Virus record (IMG/VR): IMGVR_UViG_3300009157_000042
Location: 1 to 27,294 of that record
Origin: a virus
DNA length: 27,294 bases
Reading direction: 5' to 3' (one strand)
A program made the translations under genes and the position numbers. Shown one piece after another: positions 18,988 to 27,288 of this stretch (its first letter is position 1; each line of letters starts with the position of its first letter). The notes beneath the pieces were generated by a model that searched no databases, was not told the origin of the DNA, and saw only the letters and a list, made by a program, of their open reading frames with translations.

Positions 18988-21356
18988 TGCAGACCGAAAT
19001 AGAGACACCGACCGACGACATGGGACCATTCACCGAAGTTCCCATCGACGAAGAGGTCAAACCCAAGGTGTCTTCCTTCGCCGAAGCGCTGGGAAAAGCT
19101 CCTGAGACGGTGAACCTCGCCGAAATCATGTCCGAGGAGGACCTGAAGAAGTGCGGGGAGAAGGTCTGCCGAAACAAAGACCGCGACTTCCAGGGCTCGA
19201 AGAAGTACCGCGAGCGTCGGGCGTCGATTCTGCGTCTGTTTCTCGGCGATTTGCCCGCCCCCATCGACGGGGAAGAGCTTGCCCACGCGCAAGTTCACTA
19301 CCCAATCATCGCCAAAGCCGTGCAGCGCATCCACGCGCGAATCTACGACCAGCAGTTCCCGTCAAACGGTGAGTTTTTCGGCGTCAAGCCGACGGACGCG
19401 ACCGACCTGGAGCGAGCGATCCGTGTCGGCAAACACCTGAACTGGCAGATTCAGCACCAAATCCCCGAGTACGTCCCGAACCACGACGTTCTCATCATGC
19501 AGTGGCTTCTCTACGGGTCGGCGTTCTCATACATGTACTGGGACCCGGTGAAAAACCGGCCCTGTCACGAGGTCTGCCGCACGGAAGACATGATTCTTCC
19601 CTACAAGCGTTGCTCAACAGACCCGAGCTTGGCTGACATGCCTCGCATCACGCGGATTCTGCGCAAGTACCGGCATGAGTTGGAGGAGATGGAGGACGCG
19701 GGCTACTACATCAACGTCACGGAGCTGTTCGAAGAGCTCGACGAGAAGGACGAGACGGCGGGAGTCGACCAAAGCAACGACGCGCAGTCAGATCACCCCG
19801 TCCAGAAGGCCATCGACCACGAGTCAGGCGTCGAGAAGCCCGAAAACGACCCCGACGCCCCTCGTGTACTGCTGGAGCAGCACTGCTGGTACAAGTTGCC
19901 GGGAGAAAAGCGGTCCAAGGCGGTGATCATCACCGTGGACGAGCAAACGAAGCTCGTTTTGTGCCTGAAACTGCGCGAGGACGACGATCCGCAGGACAAA
20001 GCTCGCTACAACCGCGAAAAGGAGGCCTACCGCGCCGCCTACGAGGCTGCCATGCAGCAGTATTCGATGGACATGGCCGCCTACGAGGCTGGGCAGGCCC
20101 AGGCGATGACCATGCCGCCCATGCCGGGAGAAATGACGGCAACCGTCCCGCCGATGATGGGCGAAACGTCGTCAACGGGGCCGCTTATGCCACCGCCTCA
20201 GCCTCCCCCGCCTCCGCCAGAGCCGGATGCGCCCAAGCAAGTCGCGATCAACTTCTTCACCCACTACATCTGCATTCCCAACCCGGAAGGCGTGTACGGG
20301 TTTGGTGTCGGGTCGGAACTCGAAGGCAACAACATGGCCGCCGACACGCTGACGTCGCAAATCGTTGACGCGGCGACCCTGGCGAACACCGTAGGCGGTT
20401 TCATCTCGCGGCAGTTCAAGGCGAGCCGCGATGACCTCCGATACCGGCCGGGGGAGTTCATCGAGACGGACGCGATGGCTCAGGACTTGGACAAGATGAT
20501 CAAGATCATCCAGTTTCCCGGCCCTGAGCCCGCCATGGGCCAGCTCGTGAAGGACCAGAAGGAAGAAGCCGAAGAACTGTCGGGCGCTGGGGACATTCTC
20601 TCCGGCGAAGTAGGCGGCTCGAACGAAACCGCGACCACCACGCAGATTCGTATCAGCCAGGCCATGGCAGCAATTGCCATCTGGAACAAGCGGTATACGC
20701 GGGCGCGAACGGTCGAAGGCGAACATCTCGCTCGCCTCAATTCGGTCTACCTCGGTGACGAAGAGTTTTTCACCGTCGTCGACCCGTTCAAGAACGTACC
20801 CGGCAACATGCCGGCTCCTGGTATGCCGCCCGCTGGCATGCCGCCGATGGGAGGGGCACCTCCGATCCAGGGCGGTCCGGGGACCCCTCCACCCGCGGCC
20901 GGGCCACCCCCTATCCCCGCGCCGCCCCCGGCACCGCCCCCTATTCCAGGTCCGTCAATCGAAAAGGTCCCAGTCGGAAGAATGGACTACCTACTCGATA
21001 CCGACCTGACTGTTACCGCCGACCCACGGATGGCCTCGCAGCCTCAGAGATTCCAGGAGGCACAGACCATCATGAACATCATCAACTCAACACCAGCTAC
21101 CCAGGCGATGCCGCTGGTTCAGATTGCCGGCCTCCGACTCATCTTCAAGGCCATCGACAATACGGAGATGACCGCGGCGCTGAATCAGCAACTCTCGATG
21201 CCGCCTCCGATGCCGATGCCTGGGCCCGGTGGCCAGCCCCCGCCCGGAGGACCGCCGCAGGAAGGTGGCGGGGGACCGCCGCAGCCTGACAACGCTGTTC
21301 CCAACTCGGGCAATCAACCCATGAACGGCGAAGCGCTGGCAGGCCAGGTGACGTGA
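18981..21356 (+). CDS. portal protein
   Basis: A 791-residue portal, the ring at the capsid vertex through which DNA is packaged. ATG 18981 overlaps the terminase stop. The N-terminal 350 residues contain the clip/wing-type helices and a YGSAFSYMYWDPV strand pair; GAGDILSGEVGGSNETATTT and QIRISQAMAAIAIWNKRYTR in the middle are typical of large portals, which often have E-T-A-T before this helix. Length is near the P22 class. Unusual are three Pro/Met/Gly-rich insertions at about 373-416, 606-660 and 738-773, the last being an extended disordered C-terminus. Assignment rests on context and motifs. Confidence 0.85.
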   Translation: MVMQTEIETPTDDMGPFTEVPIDEEVKPKVSSFAEALGKAPETVNLAEIMSEEDLKKCGEKVCRNKDRDFQGSKKYRERRASILRLFLGDLPAPIDGEELAHAQVHYPIIAKAVQRIHARIYDQQFPSNGEFFGVKPTDATDLERAIRVGKHLNWQIQHQIPEYVPNHDVLIMQWLLYGSAFSYMYWDPVKNRPCHEVCRTEDMILPYKRCSTDPSLADMPRITRILRKYRHELEEMEDAGYYINVTELFEELDEKDETAGVDQSNDAQSDHPVQKAIDHESGVEKPENDPDAPRVLLEQHCWYKLPGEKRSKAVIITVDEQTKLVLCLKLREDDDPQDKARYNREKEAYRAAYEAAMQQYSMDMAAYEAGQAQAMTMPPMPGEMTATVPPMMGETSSTGPLMPPPQPPPPPPEPDAPKQVAINFFTHYICIPNPEGVYGFGVGSELEGNNMAADTLTSQIVDAATLANTVGGFISRQFKASRDDLRYRPGEFIETDAMAQDLDKMIKIIQFPGPEPAMGQLVKDQKEEAEELSGAGDILSGEVGGSNETATTTQIRISQAMAAIAIWNKRYTRARTVEGEHLARLNSVYLGDEEFFTVVDPFKNVPGNMPAPGMPPAGMPPMGGAPPIQGGPGTPPPAAGPPPIPAPPPAPPPIPGPSIEKVPVGRMDYLLDTDLTVTADPRMASQPQRFQEAQTIMNIINSTPATQAMPLVQIAGLRLIFKAIDNTEMTAALNQQLSMPPPMPMPGPGGQPPPGGPPQEGGGGPPQPDNAVPNSGNQPMNGEALAGQVT

Positions 21357-21589
21357 TGGACTTCGACAGCCTTGCGCCAGAGCAACGAGAGGAGTGGCGA
21401 CGCCACGAAATCACCTCTCGCGCGCTCTCCATGCTGCGCGAGGCGGAGAACACAGCGGCCAACGGCGTAACGACATCCGCCGAGGTCGGCACGCTCGAGG
21501 AGATTCGTTTTGCCGCTGGCTATCGGCGGGGGATTGGAAAAGCCATCGACCTACTCACGAGGGAGCGCAATGAAAAGCAAGCTCGATAA
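21356..21589 (+). CDS. small head-region protein
   Basis: A 77-residue protein; ATG 21356 is preferred over GTG 21353 because AGGTG at 21346-21350 is better placed. It is charged and helical: LAPEQREEWRRHEITSRALS, then a short linker and EIRFAAGYRRGIGKAIDLLT. The layout (short helix, loop, 'A-x-G-x-x-x-G-I-x-x-A-I-x-L-L') matches unnamed proteins often found after phage portals. Function unknown. Confidence 0.65.
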   Translation: MDFDSLAPEQREEWRRHEITSRALSMLREAENTAANGVTTSAEVGTLEEIRFAAGYRRGIGKAIDLLTRERNEKQAR

Positions 21590-22010
21590 GGTACGCGAAC
21601 AATACAAAGACCAGATTCCACCCATCCCCTACCTCCCAGTCGGGGAAGTGGTGCTGGTCTACAGGCTTCCGTCGGAGGAGAAGACAGCGGGCGGGCTGTA
21701 CGTTCCCGAAGAGCACAGGTCCCCTGTCTCCAGCGGAATCCTCATCGCCGCTGGTCTAGCAGCTCGGGACGTGATGGCGGACTCCCTGATCGAAGTCGGA
21801 GACATCGTCTACTTCGCCCGCTTTGCCGGGGATGAGAAGGAATTCAAGCGCGAAGCCGCGGGGAAGGCAGAGAAGCTCTTGCAGCTAAAGATGCGCGAAA
21901 TCCTCGGCTCCGCTGACGGATTGGAGCGCTCCAAGCACTACCGAATCGTCCTCAAGACCTACGACGATGGAACCTCTGAACACATCTACGAGCGAAAGGA
22001 AGCAGCCTGA
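21570..22010 (+). CDS. GroES-like co-chaperonin
   Basis: A 146-residue protein from ATG 21570 with GGGAG just upstream; it overlaps the preceding gene by 20 bases. PVGEVVLVYRLPSEEKTAGG followed by LYVPEE aligns with the GroES start and mobile loop (L-x-D-R-V-x-V-x-x ... E-x-K-T-A-G-G-I-x-x-P), and EVGDIVYFARFAGDE matches the V-G-D-x-V-x-F-x-x-Y-x-G strand of the barrel. It exceeds host GroES by about 50 residues, with an inserted charged helix (FKREAAGKAEKLLQLKM) and a basic tail. T4 gp31 is the precedent: a phage GroES that adapts GroEL to fold the capsid protein. Position between portal and scaffold supports this. Confidence 0.85.
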   Translation: MKSKLDKVREQYKDQIPPIPYLPVGEVVLVYRLPSEEKTAGGLYVPEEHRSPVSSGILIAAGLAARDVMADSLIEVGDIVYFARFAGDEKEFKREAAGKAEKLLQLKMREILGSADGLERSKHYRIVLKTYDDGTSEHIYERKEAA

Positions 22011-22909
22011 TGGAAACGCAAACGGAAACCGTCGAGACCGAGACCCCGGACGTCGAGCCAGTCGAGGCAACGACCGAAGTCGAGACGACCCCCGTCGAAA
22101 CCCCGGCCGCTGTAGATCGTCCACCGTCAGACCGCAAGAACCGCAAGGCCCAACGCCTGGACGTCGAGGCCGCCGAACGACGAGCCCAGGAGTTCCAACG
22201 CTCGCTGGAGACCGAGCGTCAGGAGCGCCAGCGTATCGAGCGGGAAGTCGCCGAGATGCGCCAGGAGCGCCAGCAGCGCGATCGGCAGACGCAGAGCCAG
22301 AGCCAAGCCGAGCAGACGAAGGAGAAAATCGCCTCTCTCCGTCGGGTGGCGCAGATGCACCTCGCCCGCTCTGCCCAACTGCAGGGCGCCGAAGCCCAAA
22401 AAGCATGGGACGAGTTCCAGCGGTGCGAGGACGAAGCTCGGGACCTCCGCGACGAGATGCGCGACAACGAGCGCTGGGAGAAGCGCAAGGGCGAGCTCCA
22501 ACAGCAGATGCCCAATCCCCAGGCAACCCAGGCCCTCGCCGGCCACGAAACAGCCTACCCCTGGCTCACGACGAACCAGGAAGCCGTGAACATGGCCGAC
22601 ACGAGGCTCACATACCTAATGAACGCCGGCCGACCCCTAAACCGCCAGACCGTCGTCGAGGCTCTGTCCTGGACGGCCAGGGCGATGGGTCTCGGCGGCC
22701 ACCAGCCGGCAACTGACGCTCAACGGGCACGTTACGGAGGTATCCCGGGAGGGGAGGGGGCAGGCAATGGCGAAGGTCCCCGGACGATCAAAATGGGCCG
22801 CCACGAAGAGGCACTGGCCAAAGCCGCCTATCCCCAACTCGAAGCCAAACAGGCCTATAAGCAGTGGGCCAAGGACGTTGCCGCGCGGCAGTCGGGGGAC
22901 GACGACTAG
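22010..22909 (+). CDS. capsid scaffolding protein candidate
   Basis: A 299-residue protein from ATG 22010 (TGATG overlap). It starts with an acidic Thr/Glu/Val repeat (METQTETVETETPDVEPVEA), then a long charged coiled coil (about 45-165: ERRAQEFQRSLETERQERQR and on), then a more globular C-terminal half with an AYPWLTTNQEAVNMADTRLT segment and a basic tail. Acidic start, coiled-coil middle and basic C-terminus upstream of the coat gene are the features of internal scaffolds. Because the coat lacks an N-terminal delta domain, a separate scaffold is expected. Confidence 0.75.
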   Translation: METQTETVETETPDVEPVEATTEVETTPVETPAAVDRPPSDRKNRKAQRLDVEAAERRAQEFQRSLETERQERQRIEREVAEMRQERQQRDRQTQSQSQAEQTKEKIASLRRVAQMHLARSAQLQGAEAQKAWDEFQRCEDEARDLRDEMRDNERWEKRKGELQQQMPNPQATQALAGHETAYPWLTTNQEAVNMADTRLTYLMNAGRPLNRQTVVEALSWTARAMGLGGHQPATDAQRARYGGIPGGEGAGNGEGPRTIKMGRHEEALAKAAYPQLEAKQAYKQWAKDVAARQSGDDD

Positions 22910-23031
22910 TGCTTTGCGGTAAATGCAGGAAGGAGCACCGCATCCCCGGCCAACGCTGGGGGTATGCGTGCTTTGCCGCGTATCAGCGCGAATACCGTAA
23001 AACGAAACGCCAGCAACGCACGGAAGGCTGA
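22909..23031 (+). CDS. 40-residue Cys/His microprotein
   Basis: GTG 22909 overlaps the scaffold TAG by one base. The product has CGKC at the start, H10 and C21, then a basic end (YQREYRKTKRQQRTEG), a likely zinc site. The Y-x-R-E-Y-R tail occurs in other small phage zinc proteins. Supported by junction and composition; no family assigned. Confidence 0.5.
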   Translation: MLCGKCRKEHRIPGQRWGYACFAAYQREYRKTKRQQRTEG

Positions 23032-23167
23032 TTGACTTCGACGTTGAGTTAATCGAACACTATCAGCATCGGCATCGGGTCCTAACCATCGGCCCGGTAG
23101 TTGGCTCCAAGGTGGTCCCCCTCCTCCGCAAGAGGGCACGGGCGGTAACCAGAACACCGGAGCCGTC
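23032..23167. other. 136-base non-coding gap in the head module
   Basis: The longest gap of the late operon. A hairpin CCCTC/GAGGG (23119-23136) is visible without a T-run. TTGACT (23032-23037) has no -10 at good spacing; the nearest TATCAG lies 23 bases on. No promoter or terminator can be claimed. Confidence 0.3.
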
Positions 23168-23599
23168 ATGCCCGAAGCCGAGTCAGCAGCGCCGAAGAAG
23201 CGTAGAGGCCGCCCGCCCGGGAAGACCGCGCGTCGTCACGACCCGGAACCGGCACCGGTCAACGGCGACTACTCGAAGGATGTCGTTCTCGGCAAGGAAG
23301 CCGGCAAGCGTTACGCCTGGCTGACCCCGAGCGGCATCGACGCCGACGTCCCGAACTTCCGCCACCGCGGCTATATGAAGACCGAGCGCCGCCCCGACGG
23401 CCCCCGTCCTGCGTGGGACCTGGGGAAAGAGGGCGACGCCGGCTTTGAGGTCGGTGGACTGGAGCTGTACGAAGCCGACGACGAAACGGTCGCTCGGTAC
23501 GAGGCCCACCAGCGGACTCCCTCGGAGCGCCGGATGGAAGGCATTCACGCCGCCGCGAAAGCGACCGGCGGCTACATGACCCGAAACGTGGAGAGGTAA
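23168..23599 (+). CDS. AT-hook-like basic protein in head module
   Basis: A 143-residue protein from ATG 23168. Residues 9-22 (PKKRRGRPPGKTAR) contain the R-G-R-P core of an AT-hook, a minor-groove DNA-binding motif; the remainder has a WLTPSGIDADVPNFRHRGY segment and a charged C-terminus. The hook might contact packaged DNA or simply be a disordered basic tail. It sits directly before the decoration and coat genes, so a minor head protein is plausible. No family recognised. Confidence 0.6.
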   Translation: MPEAESAAPKKRRGRPPGKTARRHDPEPAPVNGDYSKDVVLGKEAGKRYAWLTPSGIDADVPNFRHRGYMKTERRPDGPRPAWDLGKEGDAGFEVGGLELYEADDETVARYEAHQRTPSERRMEGIHAAAKATGGYMTRNVER

Positions 23600-23602
23600 C
23601 CC

Positions 23603-24232
23603 ATGGCTAACGTAACGATTGGCGGGTATCGCGCAGTGGGGACGCTCTCGGGCGCTCCCTTGCCGACTCCCATGGTTCGCGAAGTCGCGAATAACTACGG
23701 CACCGCGCTCGGCGTCGGTGACGTGTTGGCCGCTGCCACCGACGGGACTGTCACCGTTGCTGGTACCACGGCGGGCGTCATCATCGGCGTTGCCGAGGGG
23801 TTCTCGTACGTCACTGGCGGTAAGCGGACGTATTCGAACTACCTTCCGGCTAACACGACGTTCTCCCCTACGACCGTTGGATCGCGGAATGCGTCGCTGG
23901 TGCAGTTCACCCCCTGCACGCCGGACGTCATCTTCGCGGTTCAGGCCGACGAGGGAACGACGTTCACGACCATCGCGACGCAGATTTCCGCTCTCCAGGA
24001 AAACTGCGACCTCGTGGCTGGTACCCCGGACGCGAACACAGGTCAGTCGACGTTCGCTCTCGACATCTCGACCCACGCGACGGCGACGTTCAACTTCCGA
24101 ATCATCGGAATCCGCGGCTACACGCTGGCGGGTCTCGAGCTTGGAACGAACGACCCGACGGCAAGTCGGTTCGAGTTCTTGGTGGTCTGCAACGAGTCTC
24201 TGTGGCCCACCGGCACTGCGACGGGAGTCTAA
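23603..24232 (+). CDS. capsid decoration/structural cement-like protein
   Basis: A 209-residue protein from ATG 23603. Gly/Thr/Val-rich and strand-dominated (NVTIGGYRAVGTLSGAPLPT, ATDGTVTVAGTTAGVIIGVA), as in the small head proteins that precede the coat gene in many phages and bind its surface. The alternating 'D-G-T-V-x-V-A-G-T-T-A-G-V-I-I-G-V' resembles the DUF2190-like beta-barrel of trimeric cement proteins. Assignment is by composition, fold pattern and the gap of only three bases to the coat gene. Confidence 0.6.
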   Translation: MANVTIGGYRAVGTLSGAPLPTPMVREVANNYGTALGVGDVLAAATDGTVTVAGTTAGVIIGVAEGFSYVTGGKRTYSNYLPANTTFSPTTVGSRNASLVQFTPCTPDVIFAVQADEGTTFTTIATQISALQENCDLVAGTPDANTGQSTFALDISTHATATFNFRIIGIRGYTLAGLELGTNDPTASRFEFLVVCNESLWPTGTATGV

Positions 24233-24235
24233 GTC

Positions 24236-25141
24236 ATGGCGAATCCAGCAGCGAATACAGCAACGATCGCCCCGTTTCTCAAGCCCACCCTGGACATCGT
24301 CTGGGGTACGAACATCAAGGGCAAACTGGACTGGGAGGATTCGGGCTTCGACGTGTCGAACACGACCGATGCCTACATCGATGACCAGGAGCGCGCCTCC
24401 ACGGGTCCGATGCAGGTCAAGGTCGAGAACGAGCTCGCGGCGATCGACTCCTTCGCTACCGGCTATTCCAAGCGGTATGTGATGGTCGCGTACGCGCAGC
24501 GCGTGATTGTCTCGAAAGAGGCCATCGCCGATGCGAAGTACGAAGAGGCCGTCAACGGTGCAGCGGACGTGGCCCAGGCCGCCAAGCTGACCCAGGAATA
24601 CACCGCGGCGAGCGTCTGGATCAACGCCTACACCTCCGGCTACAACGGCGGCGACGGTGTGGTCCTCGGCTCGGCGTCTCACCCGCTCGTCAAGGGTGGC
24701 ACGTATTCCAACATGCTCACGACGTTCATGAGCCTGTCGGAGACGGCCATCGAGACGATGGTGATTAACGCCTCGCAGATGCCGGACTCCAATGGCTGGC
24801 TGGTCAACGGGTACAACATCAAAAAGATGATCATCCCGAAGGCCCTGGAGTTCCGCTGCATGCGGATTCTCAAGTCGGCCAACCAGAACGACACGGCCAA
24901 CAACGCGATCAACGCCCTCAAGTCGAAGAACATCGACATGGGCGTCAACCGCTACTTCACCAGCTCCACCCAGTACGGCGCGAAGACCGACGCGAAAGCC
25001 GGCCTGCGATTCGTGTGGCGTGAGAAGCCCAGCTTCGACGACGAGTCGGACGAGAAGCGCAAGAGCAAGACCTTCATCGGCTACGAGCGCTTCGCTGTCG
25101 GCTGGACGAATCCTCGCGGCGTCTACCTCTCGAACACCTAA
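24236..25141 (+). CDS. major capsid protein (HK97-like)
   Basis: A 301-residue coat protein from ATG 24236. Visible are an N-terminal arm, an E-loop region (QVKVENELAAIDSFATGYSK), and the P-domain with GVVLGSASHPLVKGGTYSN around residues 141-158, a motif shared by many HK97-fold coat proteins, followed by MPDSNGWLVNGYNIKKMIIP, KALEFRCMRILKS and the C-terminal A-domain strands (RYFTSSTQYGAKT, LRFVWREKP). There is no N-terminal scaffold domain, consistent with the separate scaffold upstream. It lies downstream of the decoration gene and upstream of the twin beta-helix proteins. Confidence 0.9.
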   Translation: MANPAANTATIAPFLKPTLDIVWGTNIKGKLDWEDSGFDVSNTTDAYIDDQERASTGPMQVKVENELAAIDSFATGYSKRYVMVAYAQRVIVSKEAIADAKYEEAVNGAADVAQAAKLTQEYTAASVWINAYTSGYNGGDGVVLGSASHPLVKGGTYSNMLTTFMSLSETAIETMVINASQMPDSNGWLVNGYNIKKMIIPKALEFRCMRILKSANQNDTANNAINALKSKNIDMGVNRYFTSSTQYGAKTDAKAGLRFVWREKPSFDDESDEKRKSKTFIGYERFAVGWTNPRGVYLSNT

Positions 25142-25154
25142 AGGGGCTTGACCC

Positions 25155-26114
25155 ATGGCCAACAACAACGTTTACGCGAACTACCCCGGGGTTCAGGAAG
25201 TCGTCGGCATGGTGATTTCCCCGAACGGGGGGGCCGTCTTCTACGTCGGCACGGCGGCGCAGCTTGCCGCTCTCGGCCAGACGGGGGAATGCATCAACTC
25301 CCGCGCCTCGCTGACCGTAGACGCGGCGCTGGCCCAGTGTGTCTCGGGACGTGGAGACTTCGTCTACATCCTTCCGGGGTACACCGAGACCGTCTCGGCG
25401 GCTGACGCCTGGTCCAGTCTCGGCACCAAGACGGCGGTTTCGATCGTCGGCCTCGGTACGGGGATGAATCGCCCGACCTTCACCTACTCGGCGGCGGCGG
25501 CGACCATCCTGATGGACGCGGCGAATCTCGCCATCCGCAACTGCATTTTCTACATGGCGGGCGCGACTGGTTCGTCAACGGCTCTCACGGTGGCGGCTCC
25601 GATCACGGTGTCGGCTGCTGGTTGCGCCATCACGGACTGCTACATCCACTTCGGTGTGGATGCCGACCAGCTCGTCACTATCGGCATCACCACGACTGCG
25701 GCTGCTGACAACTTCGAGTTCAAGCGAAACCAGTGCTATGGCGCCACGGCGGCGGCTTGCACTTCGTTCCTGTACCTCGTCGGCGCTGACTGGTGCCAGA
25801 TTTGGGACAACACCATCATTGGCGGGACCAGTTCGGTCAACGTCGGCGTGGTGCGGTTCATTACCACGGCCTCCATCGGAATCGACTTCCGTCGAAACGC
25901 CTTCATGAACATCACGGCGTCGTCGGTCCATGCGGTAACGCAGATGGCTGGCGTGCTGGGACAGGTTCAGGATTGCAATTTCGGCATCCTGAACGACTCC
26001 GGCCTGGCCGGGTGGGTGCCAGCCGGCGCTGGTGACGGGCCGCAGCTCTTCAACTGCCGTACGGCGAACCTGGCCGGCGAGGCCGGCGGCATCACGACTC
26101 CGGTCAGCACCTAG
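25155..26114 (+). CDS. beta-helix surface protein, copy 1
   Basis: A 319-residue protein from ATG 25155. It has no signal peptide. Short regularly repeating strands with alternating Gly, Asn, Cys and Asp (AITDCYIHFGV, NFEFKRNQCYG, CQIWDNTIIGG, IDFRRNAFMN, QVQDCNFGI) are the pattern of right-handed parallel beta-helices as in tailspikes and pectate-lyase-like proteins. A lead-in (SLTVDAALAQCVSGRGDFVYILPGYTE) is typical of 'adapter' parts of such proteins. No catalytic residues for polysaccharide cleavage are identifiable. It follows the coat gene and is paralogous to the next gene. Confidence 0.75.
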   Translation: MANNNVYANYPGVQEVVGMVISPNGGAVFYVGTAAQLAALGQTGECINSRASLTVDAALAQCVSGRGDFVYILPGYTETVSAADAWSSLGTKTAVSIVGLGTGMNRPTFTYSAAAATILMDAANLAIRNCIFYMAGATGSSTALTVAAPITVSAAGCAITDCYIHFGVDADQLVTIGITTTAAADNFEFKRNQCYGATAAACTSFLYLVGADWCQIWDNTIIGGTSSVNVGVVRFITTASIGIDFRRNAFMNITASSVHAVTQMAGVLGQVQDCNFGILNDSGLAGWVPAGAGDGPQLFNCRTANLAGEAGGITTPVST

Positions 26115-26116
26115 TC

Positions 26117-27076
26117 ATGTCGCAGCTCAACAACTCCGTGACCCAGCCTGGGGTTCTCGAACTCGGGAACCTCTGTCTTTCGGTCACGGGTGGCAAGGTC
26201 TTCTATGTCGGGACCGCTGCCATGCTGGCGAACTACTCCGACGTCGGAGTAGGTATCCAGTCGCGTACGTTCACGGACGTCAACACCGCGCTTGCATCGT
26301 GCGAGTCTGGCCGAGGAGACGTGATTTTCGTCCTCCCCGGCTACACGGAGAGCATCGCCGCTGCTGATTCGTGGTCCAATCTGGCGGCCAAGACGGACAT
26401 CACCATCGTTGGCATGGGCGGCGGAACGAATCGTCCCACGTTCACGTGGACAACCGCGACGTCAACGGTCCTCTTCGACACGGCCAACTTCAAACTGCTC
26501 AACTGCAACCTGTATCTCGCTGGCGCGCATGCGGCCGGTTCAGCGCTCACGGTCGCAGCCCCGATCACGGTGTCGGCGGCCGGCTGTGAAATCTCAGACT
26601 GCACGATTTTCTTTGGCTTCGACGCCGATCAACTGGTGACTATCGGCGTGACCACGACGGCAAACGCGGACTTCTTCAAGTTCAACCGCAACTACTGCTA
26701 CGGGGCGACCGCAGCCGCTTGCACGTCGTTTTTCTACGCCGTCGGCGCGGACTACCTCCAGATGTACGACAACACGATCATCGGCGGCACCAGCGCCACG
26801 ACCGTTGGTGTGTTGCGGTTCATTACCACCGCGTCGATCGGCATCGACCTGCGCCGCAACAACTTCGTAAACATGAGGGCTGCCTCGATTCACGCCGTCA
26901 CGCAGATGGCCGGGGTGCTGGGGCTCGTGTCTGATTGCAGCTTCGGAATTCTCGACGGCGCCACTCTGGCCGGGTGGGTGCCAGCCGGGGCCGGCGACGG
27001 TCCCCTGTTCTTCCGCTGTTACACAGCAAACCTCGCTGGCGAGTCTGGTGCCTTGACGACCCCGGTGAGCACCTAG
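26117..27076 (+). CDS. beta-helix surface protein, copy 2
   Basis: Also 319 residues, from ATG 26117, two bases after copy 1 stops. It aligns without gaps: the first 25 residues differ, the middle is partly similar, and from about residue 140 most positions are identical (TVAAPITVSAAGC, CYGATAAACTSF, NTIIGGTS, RFITTASIGID, HAVTQMAGVLG, AGWVPAGAGDGP and the ending TTPVST). The repeat pattern is the same right-handed beta-helix. A tandem duplication is the simplest origin; the divergent N-termini suggest different attachment partners. Confidence 0.75.
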   Translation: MSQLNNSVTQPGVLELGNLCLSVTGGKVFYVGTAAMLANYSDVGVGIQSRTFTDVNTALASCESGRGDVIFVLPGYTESIAAADSWSNLAAKTDITIVGMGGGTNRPTFTWTTATSTVLFDTANFKLLNCNLYLAGAHAAGSALTVAAPITVSAAGCEISDCTIFFGFDADQLVTIGVTTTANADFFKFNRNYCYGATAAACTSFFYAVGADYLQMYDNTIIGGTSATTVGVLRFITTASIGIDLRRNNFVNMRAASIHAVTQMAGVLGLVSDCSFGILDGATLAGWVPAGAGDGPLFFRCYTANLAGESGALTTPVST

Positions 27077-27084
27077 GAGACGAC

Positions 27085-27270
27085 ATGAGCAAGGACGACA
27101 AGAAGGTCACTCCACTGGTTCACACGGCGGAGCCTATGCCTCAGACCGGATGTGTGGTCTGCGGCTCGTATGCGGGGAAGCTCGTCGGAGTCACGACGGC
27201 TGCCCGCGCGCACGAAGCGTGCTCCGCGAATCGGCCCGACGTCATCGCCAAGGTCAAGGCTCGCGCCTAA
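27085..27270 (+). CDS. CxxC small protein
   Basis: A 61-residue protein from ATG 27085, with AGGAG at 27075-27079. Start SKDDKKVTPLV is basic and acidic, then CVVCGSYAGKLVGVT and HEACSANRPD give three cysteines and a histidine, a possible zinc site. C-terminus KVKARA is basic. No family recognised; it follows the beta-helix genes and may be a minor virion or assembly protein. Confidence 0.55.
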   Translation: MSKDDKKVTPLVHTAEPMPQTGCVVCGSYAGKLVGVTTAARAHEACSANRPDVIAKVKARA

Positions 27271-27288
27271 GAAAGCCACGGAGGGCAC

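Noticed and set aside
21967-22716. 249-residue plus-strand frame overlapping the scaffold gene, and the 213-residue minus frame at 21885-22526
   Set aside because: Both are Arg/Pro/Gly low-complexity shadows; the scaffold frame has the coupling junction, coiled coil and expected charge pattern.
23183-25168. 661-residue minus-strand frame across the decoration and coat genes
   Set aside because: Antisense shadow of high-GC codon usage; it is Arg/Val/His-rich without domains and contradicts the well-supported coat and decoration genes.
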